Shown: piece by piece, positions 1 to 9,291 of the stretch
Numbering within the stretch: position 1 is the stretch's first letter
How the letters are laid out: each line of letters opens with the position of its first letter
Made by a program: the position numbers and the translations under genes
Source of the DNA: DATBJG01 sp963790545
Lineage (GTDB): Bacteria; Acidobacteriota; Vicinamibacteria; Vicinamibacterales; JAMQPK01
DNA: 64,000 nt
Assembly: GCA_963790545.1 (NCBI GenBank)
Contig: CAWBPA010000017.1
Location: forward strand, 124,001-188,000
Reading direction: 5' to 3'
Notes under the pieces: model-generated
Databases searched by the model: none
Told to the model about the DNA's origin: nothing
Seen by the model: the letters and a program-made list of their open reading frames with translations, nothing else

Positions 1-1
1 A

Positions 2-2035
2 GCCGGTAATCGGGGCGGCGATGCGGTCGTCGTGCTGGGATACCACTTCTGGAACAGCGTGCTGGCCAGCGACCCCGCGATCGTCAACAACGTTGTTGCG
101 ATCAACGGTATCGACTTCACCGTGGTTGGCGTCGCGGCGTCCACGTTTACCGGGATGGACGAATCGATTCCGTCGTTCTTCGTGCCCCTTGTCATGTCCG
201 CCAGGCTCGCTCCGGCAGACAGTCTGCTCGACGATCGGGCAGCGCGATCGCTTGCGGTCAAGGGACGCCTGAAGCCTGGCGTATCGCGAAGGAAAGCCGG
301 GGCGGAAGTGGCGGGTCTCTGGAAAGCCTTGGAGCAGCCGTTTCCCGAGTCGAATCGAAACCGTACGGTCTCGATTCGAAGCCAGCTGGAGGAGCGCATT
401 CAGGAAGAGGGACCCACGACGGTCATCACGATGATCATGATGATGGCCCTCGTTGCCGTCGTTCTCCTCATCGCGTGCGCCAACGTCGCGAGCCTGATGC
501 TCGGTCGTGGCCGTGCTCGTTCGCGCGAGATCGCCATTCGCCTGGCGCTCGGCGTGAGCCGGAGCCGCCTCCTCCGGCAGCTGCTGATGGAAAGCCTGGT
601 ACTGGCACTGATCGGATGCGCGCTCGGGCTCGGATGTGCGTATGGCGGCCTGCGCCTGTTGCGCGCCGCGTTCGCAGCGCCGGACCTGCGGGTCGTCATT
701 GCACCGCAGCTGGATCATCGTGTGCTCATCGTGAGCTTGCTGGCTGCTGGATTCAGCGCGCTTCTGTTCGGTTTGGCACCTGCATGGCAGAGTTTGAAAA
801 CCGAACTCGTTCCCGCGCTGAAGTCAGCCGAGCCCGGTCAGACGAGAAGACATCGGATGATTGGCCGCCATGTACTGGTTGTCGCGCAGATTGCCATGTC
901 GTTGGTGTTGCTGGTCCTGACGGCCGGATTGCTGGACGGTTTCCGCAAGGTGCTCGTGACCGCTCCCGGCTTTCGCACGGAGCATCTGGCGACGGTGAGT
1001 CTGGATACGTCTATCGTGCGATATGCGCCAAACCAGACCCGCGAGTTCTATCGAGACCTGATGGAGCGCGCCCGAGAGCTGCCGGGCGTCACGTCGGTCG
1101 CGCTCACTAGTAGGATTCCGCTCGACCGTGGTGTCGACGTCAGCGGCGTCTCTCCCGAGGGTTACCACTTCGAGCCAGGACGAGAGCGTGTTACGGTGTT
1201 CTCAGCAGTCGTTGACGAACACTATTTCGACACGATGAACATCGCAATCGTCCGTGGTCGCGCCTTTACGTCGGACGACAAAGACAATTCTCGTCGTGTC
1301 GTCATCGTCAACGAGGAATTTGGGAAGCTGTACTGGCCCAATCAGGATCCGATTGGTCGGAAGGTGCGCCTGGACGACAAGCAGAATTCCTGGCTGGAGG
1401 TGGTGGGCATGACGAAGACAGGCAAGTATCTGTTCGTCGCTGAACCACCCAGACCCTTCCTCTATCTGCCCTTCGCGCAACACGATCGGAACGCCATGAC
1501 GCTGCTGACCCGAACGGCAGGCGCGGACCCGGGATCGATCTTGGGACCGCTTCGAGACGTGGTGCGTGACCTCGAGGTCAACCTTCCCGTCCTCAATGCG
1601 CGTACACTCGCGAGCATTTACGAGCGCCGCGGAATTGAAATCCCCTGGAGAGTCTTCCAGTTGGTTGGGACGTTGGGTCTGATTGGTCTCGTCCTGGCGC
1701 TCGTGGGGCTTTACGGACTGGTTGCGTATTCCGTGGCTCGTCAGACGCGGGAGATTGGAATACGGGTGGCCCTCGGGGCAACGAGAACGACTGTGTTGAT
1801 GATGGTGCTCGGTCAGGGGCTGCTGCTCTCAGTCGGCGGCCTCGTGGTCGGTGGCATTTTCAGCGTCGCCGTTGCCCGCCTTCTTTCGGCTGGTATGGTC
1901 GGACTTGGTGCCCCGAACCCCGCCGTATACGTCATGGTCGGTCTCATGCTGGCGGGTCTGACGATGGCCGCCACCTATGTGCCCGCGCATCGCGCCTCCC
2001 GCGTCGATCCTTTACGGGCGTTGAGGTACGAGTAG
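2..2035 (+). CDS. ABC transporter permease, MacB/FtsX type, two permease halves (5' end outside window)
   Basis: The reading frame is open from base 2, so the true start lies upstream. The order is: end of a first periplasmic MacB-type domain, a membrane segment (VVLLIACANVASLMLGR) followed by the FtsX core motif REIAIRLALG, two more helices, a second periplasmic domain of about 250 residues, then a second FtsX core (REIGIRVALGATR) with three helices and the typical tail ASRVDPLRALRYE. This duplicated layout matches the orphan MacB-like permeases that are abundant in Acidobacteria. No ATPase subunit is visible downstream. The substrate is unknown; macrolide export, lipoprotein release or peptide export are family possibilities. 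Confidence 0.93.
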   Translation, partial: AGNRGGDAVVVLGYHFWNSVLASDPAIVNNVVAINGIDFTVVGVAASTFTGMDESIPSFFVPLVMSARLAPADSLLDDRAARSLAVKGRLKPGVSRRKAGAEVAGLWKALEQPFPESNRNRTVSIRSQLEERIQEEGPTTVITMIMMMALVAVVLLIACANVASLMLGRGRARSREIAIRLALGVSRSRLLRQLLMESLVLALIGCALGLGCAYGGLRLLRAAFAAPDLRVVIAPQLDHRVLIVSLLAAGFSALLFGLAPAWQSLKTELVPALKSAEPGQTRRHRMIGRHVLVVAQIAMSLVLLVLTAGLLDGFRKVLVTAPGFRTEHLATVSLDTSIVRYAPNQTREFYRDLMERARELPGVTSVALTSRIPLDRGVDVSGVSPEGYHFEPGRERVTVFSAVVDEHYFDTMNIAIVRGRAFTSDDKDNSRRVVIVNEEFGKLYWPNQDPIGRKVRLDDKQNSWLEVVGMTKTGKYLFVAEPPRPFLYLPFAQHDRNAMTLLTRTAGADPGSILGPLRDVVRDLEVNLPVLNARTLASIYERRGIEIPWRVFQLVGTLGLIGLVLALVGLYGLVAYSVARQTREIGIRVALGATRTTVLMMVLGQGLLLSVGGLVVGGIFSVAVARLLSAGMVGLGAPNPAVYVMVGLMLAGLTMAATYVPAHRASRVDPLRALRYE

Positions 2036-2041
2036 AGGACT

Positions 2042-3112
2042 TCAGGGCTTCCGAGCAAACGGTCCCGCCTGAGGCTTTCCCTGCGTATTGGCCAGTGGCC
2101 CCAGTTCGGCGGCGACACCGCGCCGGATGGCCGCCATTTCCGTTCCAGCCTGGAAGCATGTGAAGTCGGGTCTATCGCGCCACGCCAGAGGACCGCACAA
2201 CCTGACGCCGGCAGCGATGGCGGCATCGTGCACGACGTTGATCACCCGCTCGTAGTCCGGCGTGCCTTGCCGGAACCCCGAAAAGTTTCCGAGATCGCCG
2301 CTCGCGGCAAAAACCGCCGTCACGCCGGGGACCTTCGCAATCGCATGTGCATTCTTGATCCCCTCGAGCGTCTCAATCATCAGAATGAGGACGATGTTGT
2401 CGTTGATGGTGTTGCGATAGCCACCGGGCACCTCGCCCCACATGCCAGCCTCGAAGGCCTGACCACCACCGGCGCTGCGGCGACCGAGTGGTGGGAAGTA
2501 CGTCCAGTTCCGAGCCTCGACGGCTTCTTCAACCGTGTCGATCGTGGGCACCACAATGACGAGAGCTCCGGCGTCGAGTGCGTGCTGGATTTCCCTTTCG
2601 TCGGTTCCGGCCACCCGAACGCCTGGAACCGCGCCGGCATGAGGACACGTACGCCACATACGCGCGGCCGCCTGCCAATCGCGTTGGTCGTGTTGCATCT
2701 CGGTCCAGACGAAGTCGTAGCCGGCATCGGCCATCGCGCAATACGTTGCCGGATCCGTAGCCGAGAAGAGCGTGCCGCCTGTCACCTTGCCGCCCTGAAG
2801 CATCTTCAGCTTCACGGGGTTCCAGATGGTCGCGCCCGCCGGCGGGTTGAATGCAGGCCCGTACTTCCATGTTGCGGGATCGAACGGACCTTGATTCACC
2901 GCTCCTGGCGGCGCCACGGTCAGCGATTTGCTGTCGGAGCCGGCCGGCGCGGCCAGCGGAAACGTTGCGGGAGCCGACGCTGCACCTTTCACCGGTTGCT
3001 CAGGAGGGTCCTCGGTCGCCGATTCTCGCGCGGGCTTCTGCTGACCGGCGTCCGTCACGACCATTCCCAACACCGCGCAGACGAGCACGGTTGCCCAGAA
3101 TACCTGCTTCAT
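2042..3112 (-). CDS. HpcH/HpaI aldolase/citrate lyase family protein with signal peptide
   Basis: 356 residues. It opens with a signal peptide (hydrophobic stretch VFWATVLVCAVLGMVV) and a low-complexity linker to about residue 80. The aldolase barrel follows. Residues expected of HpaI-type class II aldolases are visible: a His after the first acidic motif (WTEMQHDQRDW), an Arg in PGVRVAG, the metal-ligand Glu in MIETLEG and Asp in ASGDLGNFSG. The family cleaves or forms 2-keto-3-hydroxy acids with pyruvate and a divalent metal. An exported member is unusual because pyruvate aldolases act in the cytoplasm. AGGAGATAACC before the ATG is a strong ribosome site. It is convergent with the permease and divergent from the next transporter. 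Confidence 0.87.
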   Translation of the reverse strand: MKQVFWATVLVCAVLGMVVTDAGQQKPARESATEDPPEQPVKGAASAPATFPLAAPAGSDSKSLTVAPPGAVNQGPFDPATWKYGPAFNPPAGATIWNPVKLKMLQGGKVTGGTLFSATDPATYCAMADAGYDFVWTEMQHDQRDWQAAARMWRTCPHAGAVPGVRVAGTDEREIQHALDAGALVIVVPTIDTVEEAVEARNWTYFPPLGRRSAGGGQAFEAGMWGEVPGGYRNTINDNIVLILMIETLEGIKNAHAIAKVPGVTAVFAASGDLGNFSGFRQGTPDYERVINVVHDAAIAAGVRLCGPLAWRDRPDFTCFQAGTEMAAIRRGVAAELGPLANTQGKPQAGPFARKP

Positions 3113-3204
3113 GGTTATCTCCTCGGCAAACTATGCCGTCCAATGCTCTCGGGCGCAAGTTTTCGCTGTTGACCCAGGCTGCGCGATCGGCTTGAATTTG
3201 CCAC

Positions 3205-4533
3205 GTGACTACTGCGACTCGGGCCGAAAAGCTCCCGGTAACCGCGTCAGCTCGTTCTCCGCTTGCCATTCTCGAAAGCGAAGACTGGCTGGCGGTGTTC
3301 ATCGGCTTCCTCTCGTTGCTGCTCGTCCTCGTGGGCGTGCGGCCGCTCCTGCCCCAATTTGGGTGGACGAGCTGGCTCGATTTGGGGACCCTGCTCGCAG
3401 CCCAGAACCTGACAAGGACGCTCGTCGCTGGCGCAAGCGTTGGCTTGCTCGCCGGCATCGGCGTCTTTTTCATGAACGGCTCGCTCGCGCGCTTCGCGCT
3501 CGGGTTCCCCGTTGTCTACGGTCTGTCGTGGCTCTCTCAGATCGCTGCCGGTCACTCCGGCGTCTCTGCCTGGGGATTCGAGTACGTCATCTTTGCGCTT
3601 GCCCTTGGTCTGCTCGTCAGCAACACGATCGGCGTGCCAGGATGGCTCAAGGAAGCCGTACGCACCGAGTACTACATCAAGACCGGGCTCGTGATTCTCG
3701 GCGCCGGCATGCTGTTCGCTGATCTCGCACGGGGTGGCATGCTGGGCATCGTGCAGGCCGTGCTGGTGGTCGTGCCCGTCTGGTTCGTCTGCTTCTGGCT
3801 CGCGCGACGGTTTCGCGTGGATGACGAGCTGGCAACGATGCTGGCAACGGCGGTGTCGATCTGCGGGGTTTCGGCGGCCATCGCCGCGTGCGGCGCCATT
3901 CAGGGTGACCGGAAAAAACTCTCGTACGTGACGTCGCTCGTCCTCCTGGTTGCCGCGCCCATGATTGTGGCGATGCCTCAGATCATCAACGCGTTTGGGA
4001 TTCCGGACGTCGTTGGAGGTGCGTGGCTCGGCGGCACGCTCGACACGAGCGCGTCGGTGGTGGCGGCCGGCGAGGTGATTAGCGAACCGGCGCGCAACGC
4101 CGGCGTGGTCGTCAAACTGTCGCAGAACGTGCTCATCGGCGTGGCGGCGTTCATCCTGACAATCTGGTGGGCGCTCAGGGAACCGGCCCGAGCTCATGTC
4201 CGTCCGGGCATCGGTGTCATCTGGGAGCGCTTTCCGAAATTCGTGCTGGGATTCCTCGTGGCATCGCTGGTGTTTTCGTTCCTGCTCGACCCGGCGCTCG
4301 TGGGCGAGACCAAAGGCTTCCTGGGAGGGCTTCGCACGATGTGGTTCGCGCTCGCCTTCGTGTCCATTGGTCTCGAGACGCGATTTGCCGAACTGGTGGC
4401 AACCGGTGGCGGTCGCCCGGCCGTGGCATTTCTGGGCGGACAGGCGTTCAACGTGATCTGGACGTTGATCCTGGCGTATCTGTTTGGCGGGATCTTCTTT
4501 GCCGCCCCAACATTCAATAAGTCCGTTTCTTGA
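3205..4533 (+). CDS. YeiH/UPF0324 family putative sulfate exporter
   Basis: 442 residues beginning with GTG. About ten hydrophobic segments are spread along the protein. Recognisable stretches are the glycine-rich TGLVILGAGMLF, the conserved AVSICGVSAAIAACGAI and GAWLGGTLDTSASVVAAG, and the end helix FNVIWTLILAYLFGG. These are hallmarks of the UPF0324 (YeiH) inner-membrane family, often annotated as sulfate exporters on indirect evidence. The N-terminal 30 residues are cytoplasmic-looking. The reading frame is uninterrupted although the following genes are badly broken. No sulfur-metabolism neighbour is present, so the substrate is left open. Confidence 0.88.
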   Translation: MTTATRAEKLPVTASARSPLAILESEDWLAVFIGFLSLLLVLVGVRPLLPQFGWTSWLDLGTLLAAQNLTRTLVAGASVGLLAGIGVFFMNGSLARFALGFPVVYGLSWLSQIAAGHSGVSAWGFEYVIFALALGLLVSNTIGVPGWLKEAVRTEYYIKTGLVILGAGMLFADLARGGMLGIVQAVLVVVPVWFVCFWLARRFRVDDELATMLATAVSICGVSAAIAACGAIQGDRKKLSYVTSLVLLVAAPMIVAMPQIINAFGIPDVVGGAWLGGTLDTSASVVAAGEVISEPARNAGVVVKLSQNVLIGVAAFILTIWWALREPARAHVRPGIGVIWERFPKFVLGFLVASLVFSFLLDPALVGETKGFLGGLRTMWFALAFVSIGLETRFAELVATGGGRPAVAFLGGQAFNVIWTLILAYLFGGIFFAAPTFNKSVS

Positions 4534-4556
4534 TGCAGTAACCAAGGAGTCACCGC

Positions 4557-4804
4557 ATGCGAACGATGATCAAGTCACGGTCCCAGTCGAAGCAGGAACG
4601 CGATTCGGGACGGTTCGCTGCCGAAGTCATTGGATGCTCGACGCCTCGCCGGAGGCGGCCTATTTCCGCGGCATCGCCCGTTGGGTGACATGGTCGGAGA
4701 TCCGTCATGCGAGCCGTTCTTCACCCAACTCGACGCCGCGTTGATTTCGCCAGTGATGAACGCCGACGATCTGAAGAAGGGCCTGGGAAGTCGTCAAGCG
4801 GTAG
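4557..4804 (+). pseudogene. Small conserved hypothetical protein, shattered by frameshifts
   Basis: AAGGAG lies seven bases before the ATG, so this is a real gene start. Translating in changing frames gives MRTMIK, then VTVPVEAG, AIRDGSLPK, LDASPEAAYF, and finally EPFFTQLDAALISPVMNADD. Together these resemble an approximately 85-90-residue conserved family I know from environmental bacteria, whose function is unknown. At least four frame changes are needed within 250 bases, the densest damage in the window. The reading ends near TAG at 4802-4804, just before the end of the convergent hydrolase gene. Confidence 0.55.
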
Positions 4805-4814
4805 GGCCGATCGC

Positions 4815-5824
4815 TCACCGCCGTGTACTTGTCTTTTCCTGGTCCCGACGTCCTCGCCTTTCAAAAACCGCAGCAGCGGCGGGTAAGAGTTCCGGCGCTT
4901 CGAACTGCGGGTTGTGGCCGACGTTGGGATGATGTAGAGCTGCCCGTTCTGGACCGTCTCGGCCACGCGTCTTGCCCCGCCAGGATAATCCGCGCCATCC
5001 TTCTCGCCCCCAATCACGAGCGTCCGCGCTTTGATCCGCGGCCAGTCGAACACCACGGGATCGGCATAAATCGCCTGCTGCTGCAGGGCGCGGACCATGG
5101 CCATGTGCGGCCACTCGCCGCTCTTCGTCCATCCATAGTGAATCTTCACGTATTTCATGTATTCGGGCTTCCAGTTGACGTAGTACGCGCGCATCCCTTT
5201 GACGATTTCAGCGTAGTCGCGCGCGAGCGCCGCCTTGTACACCTCCGACGTGTCGCGCCATGCGCGTTGGGTCCGCGCATCGGTCAACCCGATCTGATTG
5301 ATCATGGCCAGGTTGCCCACGGCGTCCGGATAGGAGGACGCGAAGCGGCTCGCAACCATCCCACCCATCGAATGCGTCACGATGTCGGTCGTCTTGAGGC
5401 CGAGATGATCGACGAGACGCTTGGTGTTCGAGGCGTGCGTGCTGATCGAGTAGTGCAGGATCGGGCTTCGACGATCGTCCGTACCCGATCTGGTCGGGAA
5501 CGACGACTCGATAACCTTCCTTGCGAAGGATTTCAATCGTGGACGTCCAGGCTTCGCCAAAGAAGTTCATGCCGTGCAGGAGCACGACGCTCTTGCCGTT
5601 CGGTGTCCCGACCGGCGCCACATCCATGTAGGCCATCCGGACGTCTGCACCTTCGAGATTGAAGGAAAAATAGGAGACCGGATGCGGGTAGGGCACGTCC
5701 TCGAGGTTGATGCTCATCGGCCCCCAGTCGGCCGGCGGCGCAGGACGGTGGTTCCTGCGCCCAGGTTCCAACTGGCACCAGAGACGATCAGGCCCACGAA
5801 CACGATTGTCCAGAATCTCGGCAT
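4815..5824 (-). CDS. Alpha/beta hydrolase, secreted, broken by several frameshifts
   Basis: A signal peptide begins at 5824 (MPRFWTIVFVGLIVSGASWN). The body continues in another frame as WGPMSINLEDVPYPHPVSYF and the oxyanion-hole motif VVLLHGMNFFGEAW, then VVVPDQIGYGRSSKP. Near 5466 the frame changes and resumes as NTKRLVDHLGL with the nucleophile elbow THSMGGM (Ser), then TLVIGGEKDGAD for the acid. The His region NVGHNPQFEAPE is in a third frame, with LLRFLKGED back in the second. The separate open stretches are 5208-5831 and 4721-5560. All catalytic elements exist once corrected, so this is an alpha/beta-fold esterase or hydrolase of unknown substrate. One break adds a C to a short C run. 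Confidence 0.72.
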
Positions 5825-5849
5825 GTCCCAACCCTTCTATTTCTTAGAC

Positions 5850-5904
5850 CGCGTGGGGCCCCACCCCCACGCGCAGCCGTCGCTTACGCTCCGGATCTTG
5901 ATCA
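5850..5904. repeat. Dispersed copy of the 82-bp array unit
   Basis: This stretch (CGCGTGGGGCCCCACCCCC followed by a GCCGTCGCTTACGCTCCGG-like segment and GATCTTG) nearly matches the start of the tandem array at 43940-44292, 38 kb away. It sits beyond the 3' end of the DUF6152 gene. GTGGGGCCCCAC is self-complementary. Confidence 0.75.
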
Positions 5905-5933
5905 CTCACAACGAGCTTGACCGCAGGCGCTAC

Positions 5934-5967
5934 CTCTAACCCCCTAACCCTCCTAACCGCCCTAACC
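5934..5967. repeat. CCTAACC-type short tandem repeat
   Basis: Imperfect repeats of CTAACCC/CTAACCG end directly at the stop codon of the DUF6152 gene. Read on the minus strand they are GGTTAGG units, the same core as the 10-bp array at 27571-27640. Confidence 0.7.
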
Positions 5968-6405
5968 CTACTTCTTCTTGCTTTCCACCGATCGAGCGCT
6001 TCCTGCCCGATGTTCCCCGCATCGTTCGGCAGTGTGTACGAGCCGTCGGCGTGCTGAACGAATTTCAGGATGCCGCCCTTTCGGCCGTCCTTGAGCGGAC
6101 CCGCCGCGACCGTGACCTTGTCGCCCACCTTGTAGGTCTTCACGGTGATGCCCTTCGGCACGAGTGCCGCGACGGCCGCGCCCTCGAGCGACCAGTCGGT
6201 CTTGGTGCCGTCCGGATTGGTGACCGTAATCGTCAGCCACGAATGCGGGTTCGTGAAGTCCCACTGCTTGACCACACCTTCGAGAATGATCTCCGACTCC
6301 GGTTTGACGTCGAACATGTTGAACGAGTGGTGGGCGAAGGCGGAACTCACCCGGCACCATCGCCGCAGCGAGAACGATTGCGAGCACAACGAATGATGTC
6401 TTCAT
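5968..6405 (-). CDS. DUF6152 family secreted protein (frameshifted)
   Basis: The signal peptide MKTSFVVLAIVLAAAMVPG starts at 6405. Near 6345 the frame changes and the mature part reads AFAHHSFNMFD, then GVVKQWDFTNPHSWLTI, WSLEGAAVAALVPKGI and GDKVTVAAGPLKDGRKGGIL. HHSF near the N-terminus and NPHSW in a small beta-rich domain are the signature of DUF6152, a periplasmic family of unknown function. The natural end WKSKKK needs one extra A in an AAA run near 5990. A second DUF6152 gene lies at 21258. Both sit next to PDLxGIW-type proteins, which suggests a shared role. Confidence 0.75.
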   Translation of the reverse strand: MKTSFVVLAIVLAAAMVPGEFRLRPPLVQHVRRQTGVGDHSRRCGQAVGLHEPAFVADDYGHQSGRHQDRLVARGRGRRGTRAEGHHREDLQGGRQGHGRGGSAQGRPKGRHPEIRSARRRLVHTAERCGEHRAGSARSVESKKK

Positions 6406-6429
6406 ATGACGCCTCTCGATGGTCGACTG

Positions 6430-7349
6430 CTATCGTGGCGGAGCATCCTGCTGCGGCCGTGTCACGTCGTTGCGCGGCGCCTTGTAGCCCTTCTCGCCCG
6501 GGAGAACTAGACGTCGTCCGACCGTCGCCGCTGAGCACATCGTTGCTCGTCAGCGCACAGTCCCAAAAGCGGATCCGATGTTCGTAGTCTGCTTTGACGT
6601 ACGACGTGGCGATGTTCCACGGTGCCGTTAAGCCGACCGGGTCGTACATGGTTGCCTGCACGACAATGCGATCGGGGCGATCATTCGTCCCTTTGACTCG
6701 TTGCCACACCTCGATGCCTTCGAGCTCGGCGCTATTATCCGGGTATCCGCGAAGATAGTCGGCCGCTTTGACGGCCGATGTCCAGATGACGAGCTTGTCG
6801 CCACTCCAGAAGCCGATGGAGTCGCCGAGCCAGGTATTACCTTCCGGCGTGGCGTGAGGCCGGCCGTCGGTGTAGACACGACGCGTCTCATTCATGAACT
6901 CCTGCATGAGCCAGGTCTGATGGGGGCTCAGCGCAAATTCCTTGTGATACGGCTCAACGATCCAGCGCGGATAGGCCGATGGCTCGCAATGCGTCAAGAC
7001 GGTCGTAATAGACCTCCCCGAGCTCGCGTTCCTGGCGCTGCTTTTCGTCGTAACGCGCCCGGTACTCCGGCGACAGCGGCGCATCAACCGGGTGCCGCAT
7101 GCTCATCGTCGAGATCCCTGACTGCCAGATGCCCGACCAGTCGGGTAATGAGGTGACCGTGTGTTTGGTGCCACCTTTGGCCTGCTCCCGCAGGGCGTTG
7201 TAATGCGCTTCTGCCGACGGAAACTTCGGGGCTGGCACCACGACTTCGCTTCGAACCGGCAGTAGCTGCGCAACGATCGCCGCGCTGAAGATAGCCATGA
7301 CGAAGATGCAGACACCGATGGCGACGTCTTTACCTCGACGGGACTTCAT
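6430..7349 (-). CDS. Secreted PDLxGIW-like protein, divergent member (frameshifted)
   Basis: GGGAGG precedes the ATG at 7349. The N-terminus MKSRRGKDVAIGVCIFVMAI is a signal anchor. LPDWSGIWQSG marks the family. Around 7005 an extra T changes frame; the text resumes as LTHCEPSAYPRWIVEPYHKE, GNTWLGDSIGFWSGDKLVIW and GIEVWQRVKG. Near 6520 the frame changes again to give PGEKGYKAPRNDV and a stop at 6430. The W-rich layout GDSIGFWxGDxLVIxT parallels GDSVGHWEGDTLVVDT in the gene at 21733, so it is a distant paralogue. Function unknown; periplasmic by its leader. Confidence 0.68.
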
Positions 7350-7423
7350 GCTCGTGCCTCCCTCGACGTACGATCGAAGCCGATTGTGGCTGAACCGGCG
7401 CTTGCTTTCAAGCACCGACAACC

Positions 7424-8359
7424 CTATGGCGCCTCATTGTACGCCGCTCGAATCGCACTCACCATCCTGTTCGGCGGCGAATATGTCGCCTGCAGTTCGG
7501 TTTGAATGGTCTTGATCGTCTCGTCGATGCTCTTGCCTTCTTTCTTCAACGCCGATGCCCGAGTCTGGACGGTCGTCAAGAATTTGCGGTAGTTCGCAAT
7601 CATCGAGCCGTCGCCCATCGCGCCGTGGCTCGGGACGATGCGCTTGGGTTGAAGCTTTTCGAAACGGTCCAGACTCTGCAGCCAGTTGCTCAAACGGGAG
7701 TAAGGACTGCCAAACCCTGGCAGTGCCATCATGACGACATCGCCCGAAAAGAGGACGCCATCGGGTTCGACGAAGAATGCGGTATCGCCGCGAGTATGAT
7801 TTCCGCCCATAGCCAAGAGCCGTACGCGCACGCCACCCAAGTCGGCTGTATGTTCCTTGTCGAAGTGGGTGTCGGCTTTTCGGAACTCCGCGCCCTGCAG
7901 GAGCTCGGCATTCAGCGGTGAAAACCCGCTGAAGGTCTTGGCCATCTCCAAACCAAACTCGTCGATGTCGGCCTGCTGATCGCGCGAGCGCAGCATCTTC
8001 GTATTTGGAGGGAATCCCTGGGCCCCGAGGTCGTGTTCAGGGTGAAAGTGTGTGGTGGCAAGGTAGAGCTCGCTGTTGCTCGACACCTTCCCAACCTCGC
8101 GCATGATGGTCTGTCCGTTGCGCGCACCAAGACCGGTGTCGATGACGAAGGTGCCTCGACTGCCAACAATGATTCCGACATTGGGAACGACGGGGACGCT
8201 CTGGTCGGGAATCACGTACACGTGATCCGAGACCTTCTCCGTAATCCCCTCCTTCACGAGCGGTGGCACGGCGGGCCCGCGCTGGGCTGATACCGTCACC
8301 CCACAGACAATTGCCACCGCAGTCACTCCAACGGCTATTCTCGGCGTCATAGTCCGCAT
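7424..8359 (-). CDS. MBL-fold metallo-hydrolase, secreted
   Basis: I chose the ATG at 8359 because GGAG lies eight bases upstream; an in-frame ATG at 8377 lacks this. The leader TPRIAVGVTAVAIVCGVTVS exports the protein. The metallo-beta-lactamase fold shows THFHPEHDLGAQ (the HxHxxHD-type motif), GGNHTRGDTAF with a His ligand, FSGDVVMM with the bridging Asp, and VPSHGAMG with the last His. All metal ligands are therefore present. The family includes beta-lactamases, lactonases and thioesterases; the substrate here cannot be told. It shares strand and spacing with the flanking PDLxGIW-like and NAT genes. Confidence 0.88.
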   Translation of the reverse strand: MRTMTPRIAVGVTAVAIVCGVTVSAQRGPAVPPLVKEGITEKVSDHVYVIPDQSVPVVPNVGIIVGSRGTFVIDTGLGARNGQTIMREVGKVSSNSELYLATTHFHPEHDLGAQGFPPNTKMLRSRDQQADIDEFGLEMAKTFSGFSPLNAELLQGAEFRKADTHFDKEHTADLGGVRVRLLAMGGNHTRGDTAFFVEPDGVLFSGDVVMMALPGFGSPYSRLSNWLQSLDRFEKLQPKRIVPSHGAMGDGSMIANYRKFLTTVQTRASALKKEGKSIDETIKTIQTELQATYSPPNRMVSAIRAAYNEAP

Positions 8360-8404
8360 CGTGTTCTCCGTTTTCAAGAGACGGTCAAATCGCGTCCTGT
8401 TGGC

Positions 8405-9238
8405 TTATCCGGATGGTTGTATCACGCGGGCCAGCGCCGCTTCGAGATCTGGCGAATCTGGCAGGACGATCCTGAAGAGCTTTGTCAGCACCTCACGCAA
8501 TGCCTTCGGGGAACGCAGCACCTCGCGTTCGACCTTTCCATCCCGGTGGTACACCGCCAGTTGGGTGTTCAGCAGGGCGTAGCGCCGATCCACGTCCGGG
8601 CGCGCCGCAATCAAGCCGGTCACGAAGCGCGAGTCGGGATGGGTTGAGACGTACCAGTTGGCCACTTCGTAGTCAATCTGATGTTGCTCCCGAAGGTCGA
8701 AGCGATAAAGGCTCTTCCACTCACCACCCATAAAGGCCTGCATCACGAACTCGTCGCCCGCCGCGATGAGCCGGAACGGTTCGAGCGATGTCGATTGTTC
8801 GATGTCGGGTTCGAGTCGAAGCGGATCCGTTAGTGTCTGACCGCCAAAGCCGACGTCCGCGACGTACGAAATTCGGTCCAGCACGATGAGTAAGAGCATG
8901 TGGCTGCGGGCGGGAACGACGTCCGCAGGGGCGTTGTAAATCACCCGCGCAGCGAGGCCGACGACCGAAAAGCCAGTCGCGCGCAGCGCGTGCATCAGCA
9001 ACAGGTTCTGCTCGAAACAGTAACCGCCGCGGCCAGCCCGGACGATCTTTTCATCCAGCGTCGCGATATCGAGACGGACAGGCCACCCCAAGAACGGATT
9101 CAGGTTCTCGAAAGGAATCGCTCGAGTGTGATGGCGATGAATGGCACCGAGCGTGTCGAGCGTGGGTGTCTGCGCGCCTGTATAGCCGATGCGGCGGAAG
9201 TACGCGTCGAGAACGAAGCCTGACGGTTGCTCCCCCAT
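8405..9238 (-). CDS. nat: Arylamine N-acetyltransferase
   Basis: 277 residues, the usual NAT length. The catalytic Cys lies in RAGRGGYCFEQN. Ahead of it are HTRAIPFENLNPF, and after it the region ending PARSHMLLLIVL (catalytic His) and YVADVGFGGQT (catalytic Asp), giving the full Cys-His-Asp triad. The enzyme transfers acetyl from acetyl-CoA to aromatic amines and hydrazines in the cytoplasm; relatives in polyketide clusters form amides. No Shine-Dalgarno is evident before the ATG. It is the first gene of the minus-strand run that ends with the hydrolase. Confidence 0.93.
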   Translation of the reverse strand: MGEQPSGFVLDAYFRRIGYTGAQTPTLDTLGAIHRHHTRAIPFENLNPFLGWPVRLDIATLDEKIVRAGRGGYCFEQNLLLMHALRATGFSVVGLAARVIYNAPADVVPARSHMLLLIVLDRISYVADVGFGGQTLTDPLRLEPDIEQSTSLEPFRLIAAGDEFVMQAFMGGEWKSLYRFDLREQHQIDYEVANWYVSTHPDSRFVTGLIAARPDVDRRYALLNTQLAVYHRDGKVEREVLRSPKALREVLTKLFRIVLPDSPDLEAALARVIQPSG

Positions 9239-9291
9239 GCGGGACTAACTATGGCATGTTCGGTGAGGCTTCGGGAAGCGCAGGCTCTGCA

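Noticed and set aside
3247..4545. 432-residue open frame opposite the YeiH gene
   Set aside because: Arg/His/Asp-rich composition with no motif, no ribosome site, and a complete membrane-protein gene on the other strand.
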